DNA of 64,000 bases. Source: Nitrospira sp. (lineage in GTDB: Bacteria > Nitrospirota > Nitrospiria > Nitrospirales > Nitrospiraceae). The notes beneath the pieces are model-generated. The model searched no databases, was not told where the DNA came from, and worked only from the letters and a program-made list of their open reading frames with translations. The stretch is from contig VGXF01000007.1 of NCBI GenBank assembly GCA_016873435.1, positions 49,774 to 113,773 on the forward strand. Direction: 5' to 3'. Within the stretch, counting starts at the first letter, position 1. Each line of letters begins with the position of its first letter. Shown piece after piece: positions 27,008 through 35,768 of the stretch. The position numbers and the translations under genes were made by a program.

Positions 27008-28887
27008 TACAGGATCGTGTGTCGCAATCGATTGTGTGGGTGGCGCTGGCGGTTGTGCTGGTGCTGCTCGCCGTTCCGTTCGGCGTCACGCGTGCGACCG
27101 ATACGGGGGCCTCTTTCGAGACAGCAACTGACGTCTACTACAAGACGGCGGGTATTCCCGCCGGACCAGTGGCGCCGGCGGGTGATCCCTCGACCTATCC
27201 GCGTTACGGCTCGCTGGACAATCGCACGCTCACCTGGTTTGTCACCCAGCAGCACACTTACTTTGGCGGATTCGTGCTCGCGCTGCCAATCTTCTGCGTC
27301 ATCCTAGAATTCGCCGGCCTCGTCACGCGCAACCGTGCAGCCGCGGTGCGCTATGATCAGACGGCGCGCGATTTTCTCCGCGTGGCCCTGCTGGCTCTGT
27401 CGCTGACGGCAGTGGTCGGCAGCCTGATGCTGGGACTCTTTATCTGGTTCTATCCGAGTTTCATGAAGTACATGGGTGGGACGTTCAGGACGATGATGCC
27501 GGTCTACGCGTTCATCTTCAACGCGGAGGCGCTCTGCCTGATTGCCTACTACTATACGTGGAACCGCATGACCAGCCCAGCCCTCAAGTGGTGCCATGCA
27601 GCGCTCGGCATTCTCTGTAACGTCTTTGGCGCGGTCTTGCTGTTTCTGGCCAACAGCTGGATCGCCTTTATGATGTCACCGGCAGGCGTGGATGCACAGG
27701 GGCGCTTTCTCGGCAACGTCTGGCACCTCATGCACACGGCGCTCTGGAATCCGCTGAACGTGCACCGGTTCTTGGCTGACATCATGTCGGGCGGAGCCGT
27801 GGTGCTGGCCTACGCGTCCTATCGGTTCCTGACGAGCAAGTCGGAGGACGAGCGTGCCTACTACGATTGGGTCGGGGCGGTGTTTTTGATCGTGACGGTG
27901 ATTGCGCTACTGCCGATGCCCTTCGCGGGTTACTGGCTGATGAAGTCAGTGTATGCGTTCCGCCAGAGCATGGGCGTGACGATGATGGGCGGCCTGCTGA
28001 CCTGGCTCTTTGTCGTGCAAGCGCTGCTGATCGGCGTGCTGTTCCTTGGCATCAATTATTATCTGTGGCAGAGCATGGGGCGGCTGCAAGGCGGCCATCG
28101 CTACGAACAGGCCTACAAATATCTCGTGCTGGGGCTCACCGGTTGCCTTTTCGTCTGGCTGACGCCGCACACGGTGATGATGACGGCCGGCGAGGTGAAG
28201 GCTATGGGGGGTGCGCAGCATCCGGTGGTCGGCAACTACGGCGTGATGTCGGCTAAGAACGGTGCGGTCAACGTGATGATCTGCCTGACCGCCCTGAGCT
28301 ACATCTTCTATCGGCGTGCTAATCGGACGATCGTTGTGCCGTGGGCGCGCAAGGGGAATGTGGCGCTTTTTGTACTGTTCGGCGTGGGTATGGCGCATAT
28401 CATCTGGCTGGCCGTGTACGGATTCTACGTACCGGCTAGCGTGCGTGTAGCGCTCTCGTCGCCGCAGGCGGTCACAACGCTGACGGTTGTGGTGGTCGGC
28501 CTGCTGATCAATCGCGCCATGCTTTGCGGGGCCGTCGTGCACGGCGGTGTCATATGGGGTAAGATGTCGGTACGCGGGATGGTCACGTTGTTTGGTCTTG
28601 CGGCCTCGTTTACCTGGGTCATGGGTTTGATGGGGTATATCCGGTCATCCGGCCGGCTCGCCTGGCACGTCAGTGAACTCATGCCGGACGCCTCGCCCTG
28701 GGCCTACACGCCGACGTTGGCATTTGCGGCCAAGATGGTGACGGTCAATATGATCGTGTTCTGGCTGGCGGCGCTGTTGCTGTTCTGGCTCAGCAGCCGC
28801 GATCAGCGGTCGCTGCCGGAAATGGATGTCGCGCCCGAGAAGCAGCCGCTCTTTACGTCGTCTTCGCAGGAGGCACAACCGTCATGA
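27004..28887 (+). CDS. bd-like terminal oxidase, large subunit, copy 1
   Basis: A 627-residue membrane protein with about 14 transmembrane segments. It carries CydA-like features: QQHTYFGGFVLALPIF near residue 80 (candidate haem-binding His), NSWIAFMMSPAGV, the HTALWNPLNVHRF segment (about 244-256), and a longer-than-CydA C-terminal half. It belongs to the extended bd-like oxidases of nitrite oxidisers rather than to classical cytochrome bd (CydA is about 520). It probably reduces oxygen, or links quinone/cytochrome to the periplasm. It is a close paralogue of the 32429 protein, with well over half identity in the central region. It overlaps its upstream and downstream genes by 4 bases. No CydB-like gene is adjacent. 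Confidence 0.8.
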   Translation: MIQDRVSQSIVWVALAVVLVLLAVPFGVTRATDTGASFETATDVYYKTAGIPAGPVAPAGDPSTYPRYGSLDNRTLTWFVTQQHTYFGGFVLALPIFCVILEFAGLVTRNRAAAVRYDQTARDFLRVALLALSLTAVVGSLMLGLFIWFYPSFMKYMGGTFRTMMPVYAFIFNAEALCLIAYYYTWNRMTSPALKWCHAALGILCNVFGAVLLFLANSWIAFMMSPAGVDAQGRFLGNVWHLMHTALWNPLNVHRFLADIMSGGAVVLAYASYRFLTSKSEDERAYYDWVGAVFLIVTVIALLPMPFAGYWLMKSVYAFRQSMGVTMMGGLLTWLFVVQALLIGVLFLGINYYLWQSMGRLQGGHRYEQAYKYLVLGLTGCLFVWLTPHTVMMTAGEVKAMGGAQHPVVGNYGVMSAKNGAVNVMICLTALSYIFYRRANRTIVVPWARKGNVALFVLFGVGMAHIIWLAVYGFYVPASVRVALSSPQAVTTLTVVVVGLLINRAMLCGAVVHGGVIWGKMSVRGMVTLFGLAASFTWVMGLMGYIRSSGRLAWHVSELMPDASPWAYTPTLAFAAKMVTVNMIVFWLAALLLFWLSSRDQRSLPEMDVAPEKQPLFTSSSQEAQPS

Positions 28888-29522
28888 CGCGCGCAACGGT
28901 TTCGGTGTTCACCCGTGCAGTATTTGCGCTCTGCCTGTGTGCCGCGCCGGCCTGGGTCCAGTCAGCGGGCAGTTCGCTGGTGCTGGACGATTACAGTGCC
29001 AAGGACGACAGTGGATTTCCGGTCAATTGGAAGGCTCAACGCCAGGAGGCGAAAGCCAAAACGCAGTATACGATTCACACCGAAAAAGGCTTGACGTTCT
29101 TGGCGGCCAAGAGCGCCGATCAGCGGGTGTACAAGCGGATCGCCTGGGATCCCAAGGCTATGCCGATCGTGACGTGGCGTTGGCGCGTGCGGCAGGCGCC
29201 GGCTGGAGCCGATCCGGTCGCCTCGGTGTTCGTGTCGCTGGATACGGATTTGATGGTGATCCCCGTCGCCACCAAATACGTGTGGAGCATGACCAAGGAG
29301 GTCGGCACGACGACGGAGGGCGGCCTCTTTGATGCTTCCGAGATCGTGTTGCAGAGGGGGACAAAAGAATTGGGTGAGTGGGTGGAGCAGCGCGTGAACG
29401 CCTACGAGGACTTTAAGCGGATCCATCGGCACGAACCGGCCACCCAAGCTTGGGGCATTTCGGTGCAGGGCGGGCCCGGCGTCGAAGTGGACTTCGGTCC
29501 CATCATCGTGTCAGCGCCCTGA
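28884..29522 (+). CDS. Exported DUF3047-like protein
   Basis: A 212-residue protein with a signal peptide ([19 protein letters not shown]). The mature part is beta-rich and fits the DUF3047 pattern: [18 protein letters not shown], a [14 protein letters not shown] segment, TKYVWSM and a closing [11 protein letters not shown]. It overlaps the oxidase stop by 4 bases (ATGA) and is therefore co-expressed. Its function is unknown. The position suggests a periplasmic component or assembly aid of the first oxidase. Confidence 0.75.
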   Translation: MTRATVSVFTRAVFALCLCAAPAWVQSAGSSLVLDDYSAKDDSGFPVNWKAQRQEAKAKTQYTIHTEKGLTFLAAKSADQRVYKRIAWDPKAMPIVTWRWRVRQAPAGADPVASVFVSLDTDLMVIPVATKYVWSMTKEVGTTTEGGLFDASEIVLQRGTKELGEWVEQRVNAYEDFKRIHRHEPATQAWGISVQGGPGVEVDFGPIIVSAP

Positions 29523-29527
29523 GTCTG

Positions 29528-29929
29528 ATGGAATTGACGCACGCAGAATCCCCGTCATCCGGGTTCCGCCAAACCATGGACATGGTCTTTGGGGCGGTGG
29601 TGATGGGGACGGTCGGGGTGTTGATCGGCTGGTTCATGGGCGACAGTGCCATTCCCGTAACCGGTTTGTTGGGCATTGTACTCGGCCTGGTGGTGGGATG
29701 GCTGGGCGGGCGGCGGTTTTTGGTCAGTATTCTGATCGGGACAATCCTGGGAGGGCTGCTGGCCTGGCTCCTGGCCGGGATCGAAAAAATTTCCTGGGGC
29801 GCCGGCGCGGGCGCGGCGATGGGCGGTTTTCTCGGTGTGCAGGTCTCCATGTTGCTGGACATGAGGGCGGAGCGGAAGCTGGCGGCCCCGCCGGCTGATC
29901 CCCAGCCGGAAGCAGGAAAGGAACTGTAG
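29528..29929 (+). CDS. Small glycine-rich membrane protein
   Basis: The start is placed at 29528 (MELTHAESP), giving 133 residues; an earlier start would overlap the DUF3047 gene heavily. Three to four hydrophobic, glycine-zipper-like segments ([44 protein letters not shown]) are followed by a charged, Pro-rich tail. No family is recognised. It lies 5 bases after DUF3047 and 6 before the SUMF1 gene, within the oxidase operon. It could be a small membrane subunit. Confidence 0.65.
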   Translation: MELTHAESPSSGFRQTMDMVFGAVVMGTVGVLIGWFMGDSAIPVTGLLGIVLGLVVGWLGGRRFLVSILIGTILGGLLAWLLAGIEKISWGAGAGAAMGGFLGVQVSMLLDMRAERKLAAPPADPQPEAGKEL

Positions 29930-29935
29930 GCGCGT

Positions 29936-30859
29936 ATGGAGAACAAAGGCGTCCTTATCGGGTCGATCATCTTTGTCTTCGCTTCGTTCGCCTTGATGAT
30001 CGGGCTGTTGGTCCACGAGTCGTACAAGGTGAAGGAGCAGCGCAAGGTACTTGCGTCGATCAAGACGGAGCACAAGGCGGTGGCACCTGCCGCCGCGCGG
30101 GATTTCTCCATGTACAAGACCCTGGTGGGCGACGAGGGCCGCGAGATGGTCCAAATTCCTGAGGGACCCTTTACGATGGGCAGCTCAGAAGGCGATCCCG
30201 ATGAGACGCCTGAACGGCAGGTCTATTTGAAAGGCTATTACATCGATAAAAAGGAAGTCACCCAGGCCGATTATGAACAGTTTTTGAAGATGGCCAAACG
30301 GGGCAAGCCGGGATTTCCGGTGTTCGAGGACGACCAGTCAAAAATTCTCAAGCCGGAACTGCCGGCCATCGGCGTGTCCTGGCAGGATGCGGAGGCCTAT
30401 TGCAAATGGGCGGGCAAGCGCCTGCCGACGGAGGCGGAATGGGAAAAGGCCGGACGCGGCGAAGGCCGGCGGCGCTACGCCTGGGGCGATGAGTTTGCGC
30501 CGGGCTATGCCAACGTGGATGGCAAGGAGGACGGCTACCAATATCTGGCGCCCCCCGGTGCGCTGGAGGCAGGCCGTAGTCCCTATGGGGTTTACGACAT
30601 GACGGGCAACGTGTCCGAGTGGGTGGCGGATTCGTATGACGAAGCCTACTATAAAAAGGCACCGTTTCGTGACCCACCGGGACCGGAGGATAAGGATCTG
30701 AAAGTCATCCGAGGCGGTTCGTGGCGGGAGACGGCGCACAACGCCAGGCTGTCGAAGCGGTTCCAGGCCAAAATGTGGCGGACGGACAGTACAATCGGCA
30801 TCCGGTGCGCGCGCGATGCTGAGGAAGTCAAGCGCGGTCCGTCCCGGAAAACCTCCTGA
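29936..30859 (+). CDS. Membrane-anchored SUMF1-domain protein, first of a tandem pair
   Basis: A 307-residue protein with one N-terminal transmembrane anchor (VLIGSIIFVFASFALMIGLL) and a periplasmic SUMF1 domain (EMVQIPEGPFTMGSSEGDPD, KRLPTEAEWEKAGRGEG, YDMTGNVSEWVADSYDE, and VIRGGSWRETAHNARLSKR). The cysteines required for formylglycine generation are not at the RGGS motif, so catalysis of that kind is unlikely. The domain may act as a structural or ligand-binding module in the oxidase complex. The next gene is a paralogue. Confidence 0.85.
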   Translation: MENKGVLIGSIIFVFASFALMIGLLVHESYKVKEQRKVLASIKTEHKAVAPAAARDFSMYKTLVGDEGREMVQIPEGPFTMGSSEGDPDETPERQVYLKGYYIDKKEVTQADYEQFLKMAKRGKPGFPVFEDDQSKILKPELPAIGVSWQDAEAYCKWAGKRLPTEAEWEKAGRGEGRRRYAWGDEFAPGYANVDGKEDGYQYLAPPGALEAGRSPYGVYDMTGNVSEWVADSYDEAYYKKAPFRDPPGPEDKDLKVIRGGSWRETAHNARLSKRFQAKMWRTDSTIGIRCARDAEEVKRGPSRKTS

Positions 30860-30896
30860 GTCTCAACGGCCCCGTGGCCTTGCTGTTCCGACGGCC

Positions 30897-31823
30897 ATGA
30901 TTGAAACCCGATTCAAAATCGCGATGCTCGTGGCGGTGGCAATCTTCGCCAGTTTTCCGATCCTAGGAATTCTGCGTGGGACGCAGCTGCCTCCGATCGA
31001 GCCGGACCTTCCGGAAGCGCCGCTGGCGGATGTCCGCGTGTCCGGTGCCGATGACCTGCCGGTTGAGGAGACGATGGTGCCCATTCCCGCCGGTCCGTTC
31101 ATGCGAGGGACGCTGGCCGGTGGCTTTGACGAACAGCCGATCAAAACGATTCACCTCGAGCCCTATACCATTGATAAATACGAAGTGACAAATCGTCAGT
31201 ACGAGATGTTTGTCGCTGCGACCGGACATCGCAAGGCCGGCCCCCCGTCCCGCTATGCGAAGAATATGGCTCGCATGCGGGGTGTGAATCAGCCCGTGGT
31301 TTATGTCTCGTGGGACGATGCCGAGGCCTACTGCAAGTGGAAGGGCAAGCGTCTGCCGACCGAAGCGGAGTGGGAAAAGGCCATGCGCGGCACCGATAAG
31401 CGTCTCTGGCCATGGGGCAACGAGATCAATCCACTGGCCTCCAACTGGGCGGTGGCGAAGGATGGGTATGACGTGACGGCGCCGGTGGGATCGTTCACAC
31501 GCGACATAAGTCCGTTCGGGGTGGCCGATGGCGCGGGCAATGTCATCGAATGGGTAGCAGATTGGTATGGGGAAAACGCCTACGATGATCCGGTTGATCG
31601 CGATCCCAAGGGGCCCGAGTTTGGTACCTATAAGGTTCTGCGAGGCGGTGGCTATACCACGTCCGGAACGGATGTGCGTGTCACCAGCCGAAACAAGATG
31701 GTGCCGGATTTTCGCGATGAAACGATCGGCTTCCGGTGTGCAGTTTCAGGCGGGCCTACAGAGGGGAAAATACGGCCGGCAAAGGGCCGGCAGCTCACAG
31801 AAAATCGAAATAGTACAGAATAA
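30897..31823 (+). CDS. Membrane-anchored SUMF1-domain protein, second of the pair
   Basis: The ATG at 30897 (MIETRFKIAMLVAVAIFASF) gives a transmembrane anchor at the very N-terminus and a 308-residue protein; the longer frame from 30816 overlaps the previous gene. The SUMF1 domain shows MVPIPAGPFMRGTLAGG, KRLPTEAEWEKAMRGT, ADGAGNVIEWVADWYG and VLRGGGYTTSGTDVRVTSR. As in its neighbour, the catalytic cysteines are absent. It ends the first oxidase operon, with an AT-rich gap after it. Confidence 0.8.
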   Translation: MIETRFKIAMLVAVAIFASFPILGILRGTQLPPIEPDLPEAPLADVRVSGADDLPVEETMVPIPAGPFMRGTLAGGFDEQPIKTIHLEPYTIDKYEVTNRQYEMFVAATGHRKAGPPSRYAKNMARMRGVNQPVVYVSWDDAEAYCKWKGKRLPTEAEWEKAMRGTDKRLWPWGNEINPLASNWAVAKDGYDVTAPVGSFTRDISPFGVADGAGNVIEWVADWYGENAYDDPVDRDPKGPEFGTYKVLRGGGYTTSGTDVRVTSRNKMVPDFRDETIGFRCAVSGGPTEGKIRPAKGRQLTENRNSTE

Positions 31824-32019
31824 GAAAGACGGCCAAAATTATATTGACAACCATTCCAGCCAAAACTATAATATCGAAAGATTTTGATTTTTTTTGCATG
31901 AAAACACCCAAATTTTTGCGCGCGAACGGTGAAAGCTTTAACACAGGGCTGGAAAGTCTGTCAACTGACTGAGCAAAACGGTGTCACGGCTTAATCGGGC
32001 AGCTTTATAGGAGAACATA
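31824..32019 (+). promoter_or_regulatory. AT-rich gap, probable promoter region of the second oxidase operon
   Basis: Unlike the surroundings, 31824-31920 is strongly AT-rich and contains a perfect TTGACA (31854-31859) and a perfect TATAAT (31867-31872), but only 7 bases apart, so they cannot form one promoter; each may belong to a separate weak site. No gene longer than a few codons is seen before the small ORF at 32020. Confidence 0.35.
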
Positions 32020-32136
32020 ATGGAAGCGGCACAGAACGATGCGGCGGTCAAAGTCGGGAAGATGATTTTTTATATCACCTGCGCGGTGAGCCTGTGGTTC
32101 TTCTACTGGTTCTCCGGTATTCAGTGCCCGTGCTGA
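32020..32136 (+). CDS. 38-residue single-span membrane protein (possible small oxidase subunit)
   Basis: An ATG at 32020 preceded by an AGGAG site opens a 38-codon ORF ending at a TGA at 32134-32136. The product begins MEAAQNDAAVKVGKM, has one hydrophobic segment (IFYITCAVSLWFFYWFSG) and ends IQCPC. The size and single span recall small subunits such as CydX of cytochrome bd or CcoQ of cbb3 oxidases. It is the first gene of the second oxidase operon. The CPC tail could bind metal or thioether. Function is inferred from position and shape only. Confidence 0.65.
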   Translation: MEAAQNDAAVKVGKMIFYITCAVSLWFFYWFSGIQCPC

Positions 32137-32173
32137 TCGGATTTAATCTCTTTTCTGCCAAGGGAGTCACGCG

Positions 32174-32380
32174 ATGATCGTCACTAATCCGCTGTTCTGG
32201 TTCGGGTTGCTCGGCCTCGGCGTGGTGCTGTTGTTCGTCGGCAAGAAATCGGACCTGCTGAACAACACGGCCTATGCCGTGGTGGTGTCTGTCTTGATTG
32301 TGCTATCGTACTTCCATATCGTGGACCATTTTCTAATGGACATGCAGGGACTGGATTACTGGTATCTCTTCAGAAAGTAA
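32174..32380 (+). CDS. 68-residue two-span membrane protein
   Basis: It encodes 68 residues with two hydrophobic segments (LFWFGLLGLGVVLLFVG and TAYAVVVSVLIVLSYFHIV) and an aromatic C-terminus (DYWYLFRK). It has an AGGGA ribosome site and lies 37 bases after the 38-residue ORF and 48 before the oxidase start. It is very probably a small accessory subunit of the oxidase. No family is recognised. Confidence 0.75.
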   Translation: MIVTNPLFWFGLLGLGVVLLFVGKKSDLLNNTAYAVVVSVLIVLSYFHIVDHFLMDMQGLDYWYLFRK

Positions 32381-32403
32381 TGTTGAAAATTTGCTCGAAC
32401 ATT
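32379..32403. repeat. Short inverted repeat resembling the 25293 element
   Basis: The sequence aatgttgaaaat, four bases, then tcgaacatt has the same outer ends as the longer element at 25293-25413 and again precedes an oxidase-operon gene. It could be a deleted copy or a small hairpin. Confidence 0.35.
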
Positions 32404-32428
32404 GTCGGGTTGTGTAGGGAGGTACATC

Positions 32429-34363
32429 ATGGGTCGTCATAATAGAAAGAAGATGCTGTCGATCGTGGCGCTCTGCGCGATGATTGGCTTCCTTCTTCTG
32501 CCGGTCGTCACATCGCTGAATGCCCTGGCGAGTGGAGGGGGCGAGGCGCCACCGGCTCCTGCCGCCAAGGCTGAGAGCGAGAAGAAGGACCAGGCCAAGG
32601 TCGAAAAGGGTCGCGACGTCTATTATAAGACGGAGGGGGTTGTGTCTGGCCCCCCGGCTCCGAAAACAACCGATGGCCCCAAGGACTACCCGCGCTATAA
32701 TTTCGAGAGCCGGGTTCTTCTGTGGTTCGCCAACCAGCAGCACCTGTACTATGGTAGCTTTGTCCTCGCGGTGCCCATCTTCTGTATGATCATCGAATTC
32801 ATGGGCGTCGTAACAAAGGATAAGGCGATGGCCAAGAAGTACGATCAGCTGGCCTACGACTTTGTTAAGATCAGCTTAACGGCGTATTCGTTGACGGCCA
32901 TCCTGGGCGGTATCCTGATCTTCACCTTTCTGACACTGTATCCCGCGTTCTTCGGTTACCTGTCTAGCATCTTTCGTCCGGTCATGCACATCTATGCATT
33001 GATGTTCGTGGCGGAGAGCGGCACCCTCTACATCTATTATTACGGTTGGGACAAGATGAAGGAGGGGTTCCTGAAGTGGATTCACCTGAGCATGTCGGTC
33101 GTTCTCAATGTGATCGGCACCGTGCTCATGTTCCTGGCGAATTCGTGGATCGGCTTCATGATGTCGCCGGCCGGTGTGGATGAGCAGGGCCGGTTCCTGG
33201 GGAATATCTGGCATGTGATCCATACAGCCCTGTGGAACCCGCTGAACGTGCACCGCATCCTGGGCAATATGGCATTCGGCGGCGGCGTGGTGGCAGCCTA
33301 TGCAGCCTACCGGTTCCTTTCCTCTAAGACTGATGAGGACCGCGCGCACTACGATTGGATGGGCTACATCGCGATGGCCATCGCGGTGGCGTTTCTGATT
33401 CCGCTGCCCTTCGCCGGGTACTGGCTGATGCGGGAGGTCTATGCCTACCGTCAGCAGATGGGCATCACGCTGATGGGCGGTCTGCTGGCGTGGCTCTTCA
33501 TCATCCAGGCGACCATGATCGGCATCCTGTTCCTAAGCACCAACTACTACCTCTGGCAGGCGCTCGGGCGGATGCGCGGTGCGGAAAAGTATCAACGCTA
33601 CATCAAGTATCTTGTGTTTGTTTTGGTCTGCGGCTTCCTGGTGTTCATCACCCCGCATACCATGGTCATGACGCCCGCCGAATTGAAGGCGATGGGTGGG
33701 CAGCAGCACCCGGTGCTGGGTAACTATGGGGTCATGTCGGCCAAGAACGGCGGCATCAACACGATCATCACGACGACCGTGTTGAGCTTCGTCTGGTACA
33801 TGCGCGGCAACAAGGAACCGATGGTGTCCTGGAAGAAGTTCGGGAACATCTTCATGGGGGTGTTCTTCGGGTTCGCCTACGTAAACATCATCTGGCTGGC
33901 CGTCTATGGCTACTACATCCCGGCCAACGTTCGGGTGGGTCTGTCGGTGCCTCAAGTGGCAACGACCCTGTCCTGCCTCTTCTTCATGACCGCATTGAAT
34001 GGTGTAATGCTGAAGGGCGCCAAGCAGATGGGGCCGATCGAGTGGGGCAAGATTTCGGCGCGTTCGCAATATGCGATCATCATGCTGGCGACGGCGTTTA
34101 CATGGATGATGGGCCTGATGGGTTACATCCGGTCCTCGGTCCGCCTGTTCTGGCACGTCAATGAAATCATGCGCGATAACTCGCCATGGGCGTATACGCA
34201 CACGGTCGGGTTTGCGGCCAACATGATTTCGTTCAACGTGATGTTCTTCTGGATCAGCATTCTCTTTGTGTTCTGGCTGGGCACGCTGGGTGCCAAGAAG
34301 GCGACGGTCGAAGCCAAGGTCCCGGCGGGTCGCGGGGTTGCCGCGCCTGCGGTCGGGCACTGA
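32429..34363 (+). CDS. bd-like terminal oxidase, large subunit, copy 2
   Basis: The start at 32429 follows GGGAGGT, giving 644 residues. An N-terminal hydrophobic segment and a charged linker are followed by about 14 transmembrane segments with the same landmarks as copy 1: QQHLYYGSFVLAVPIF, NSWIGFMMSPAGV and HTALWNPLNVHRI. Identity with copy 1 is high in the centre. It belongs to the bd-like oxidases of nitrite oxidisers and has no separate CydB. This copy, unlike copy 1, is followed directly by three cytochrome c genes and preceded by two small membrane proteins, so it is the better candidate for a cytochrome-c-fed oxidase. Confidence 0.82.
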   Translation: MGRHNRKKMLSIVALCAMIGFLLLPVVTSLNALASGGGEAPPAPAAKAESEKKDQAKVEKGRDVYYKTEGVVSGPPAPKTTDGPKDYPRYNFESRVLLWFANQQHLYYGSFVLAVPIFCMIIEFMGVVTKDKAMAKKYDQLAYDFVKISLTAYSLTAILGGILIFTFLTLYPAFFGYLSSIFRPVMHIYALMFVAESGTLYIYYYGWDKMKEGFLKWIHLSMSVVLNVIGTVLMFLANSWIGFMMSPAGVDEQGRFLGNIWHVIHTALWNPLNVHRILGNMAFGGGVVAAYAAYRFLSSKTDEDRAHYDWMGYIAMAIAVAFLIPLPFAGYWLMREVYAYRQQMGITLMGGLLAWLFIIQATMIGILFLSTNYYLWQALGRMRGAEKYQRYIKYLVFVLVCGFLVFITPHTMVMTPAELKAMGGQQHPVLGNYGVMSAKNGGINTIITTTVLSFVWYMRGNKEPMVSWKKFGNIFMGVFFGFAYVNIIWLAVYGYYIPANVRVGLSVPQVATTLSCLFFMTALNGVMLKGAKQMGPIEWGKISARSQYAIIMLATAFTWMMGLMGYIRSSVRLFWHVNEIMRDNSPWAYTHTVGFAANMISFNVMFFWISILFVFWLGTLGAKKATVEAKVPAGRGVAAPAVGH

Positions 34364-34433
34364 GTATTATTTGAGCGGACTCATTATCTGACGATCTTGC
34401 CCCGGCAGGGACAGGATTAAGGAGGGCTCGAAA

Positions 34434-35732
34434 GTGAAAGAGTTGTTTGTCGCAGCATTAGGTATGGGATGGCAGGTCCTAGCAATCCTGGCGGGGCTGT
34501 TGGTGTACCAGTTTGCCAAGGGAAACAAAAACGGGGCTTTCAAGCTCTTTATTGGCATACTGGCCTCCGTTATGCTCTTCATCGCCATTGCCAACTACAA
34601 AATCAATTTCTTCGCCGAATCCCGCCTCCTGCCGGTGTCGCTGGTCATGATTACCGCGATGTCCTTCATGATGGCGCTGTACTATTCCAAGGTTAGCGCG
34701 TTGCTGAAGATCGGGGGGTTCATGTTTTTGGTGGCCGCGGCTCTGTCCGGATACGGGAACTGGCTGCCGCAGGTCGAGGGTGGGTTTCCCCCAAAGGAAG
34801 AAAAACTCGAGTTTAGCTCGATGACATCGCAGCAGTTGGCGGACGAGGGGGAGAAAATCATCTTTGGCGGGATCGGCCAGAGTTCTGTCCAGGGCGCGAT
34901 TGGGAAGGGGCAGTGTCCCCTGTGCCACGGTTTCCAAAAGGGTTTTCTGAGCGAGCGGGCGCCAAACCTGTTCGGGCTGCCCGAGCGCGCGGAAAAGGAG
35001 CGGCTAACGGATCCAAACTACCATAAGGGGGAGCCGCAAAAGCGCGCATATGCCGACAAAGAAGCGTGCCCCGGATGCGGAACCGGGACCACGGTTCAGG
35101 AATATATTGCAGAATCGCATTCCTGCCCGAACTGCTATGTCGCGGCCGGTTTCGGCGTCAAGGGCACGAACGACAAAGAAAGCCCGATGCCTAAGATTCA
35201 CAAGCCACCAATCTCTCTCTCGCTCCCTGAGCTGGCCGCGGTCGATACCTGGCTCTATGTTCGGGAGGGTAAAGAGGCGCCAAGTTACGAGGAGATCATC
35301 AAATCGTACGAAAAGTTCATTCCGGAAGCCGACCGGCCAAAGCAGCAGGATGACAAGGCGGCCGCCGGCCCCACGTCGCTGCTGGCGGATGGGACAGAGC
35401 CCGTGGACCAGATCTTCGCCAAGGCGCAGTGCGTGTCCTGCCACACCATTCCGGGTATTGCAGGGGCAACGGGCACCATTGGGCCGAAGCTCGAAGAAGG
35501 TACCAACGCTCCGAACCGGATCCATGATCCTGCTTACAAGGGCATGGCCAAGACAACCCCGGACTACATCATGGAGTCGATCGTGGCTCCTAGCGCCTAT
35601 GTGGTTAAGGGATTTCCGGATAACACGATGCCGAAGGTGTTTGGGCAGAAGCTGAGCGCGGGTGCCCTGAAGAAGATCGTGGATTATCTCTCTCAGGTAA
35701 AAGCAGGCGCTCCGCCACCGAAGGTTTCCTAA
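34434..35732 (+). CDS. Membrane-bound dihaem cytochrome c with an extra Cys4 insertion
   Basis: A GTG start after AAGGAGG gives 432 residues. Three N-terminal transmembrane segments precede a periplasmic part with two haem-c motifs: Cys161-x2-Cys164-His165 (CPLCH) and Cys333-x2-Cys336-His337 (CVSCH). Between them lies a second cysteine set, CPGC at 212-215 and CPNC at 231-234, which has no His and looks like a metal-binding loop. Met ligands such as NTMPKVFG follow the second haem. It is part of the second oxidase operon and probably passes electrons to or from the oxidase. Confidence 0.85.
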   Translation: MKELFVAALGMGWQVLAILAGLLVYQFAKGNKNGAFKLFIGILASVMLFIAIANYKINFFAESRLLPVSLVMITAMSFMMALYYSKVSALLKIGGFMFLVAAALSGYGNWLPQVEGGFPPKEEKLEFSSMTSQQLADEGEKIIFGGIGQSSVQGAIGKGQCPLCHGFQKGFLSERAPNLFGLPERAEKERLTDPNYHKGEPQKRAYADKEACPGCGTGTTVQEYIAESHSCPNCYVAAGFGVKGTNDKESPMPKIHKPPISLSLPELAAVDTWLYVREGKEAPSYEEIIKSYEKFIPEADRPKQQDDKAAAGPTSLLADGTEPVDQIFAKAQCVSCHTIPGIAGATGTIGPKLEEGTNAPNRIHDPAYKGMAKTTPDYIMESIVAPSAYVVKGFPDNTMPKVFGQKLSAGALKKIVDYLSQVKAGAPPPKVS

Positions 35733-35768
35733 TCGTCGTGTCCATCGGTCTATTTAAGGAGTGAAGAT

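Noticed and set aside
31854..31872. TTGACA and TATAAT as one promoter
   Set aside because: Both hexamers are perfect but only 7 bases apart, which does not make a functional sigma-70 promoter.
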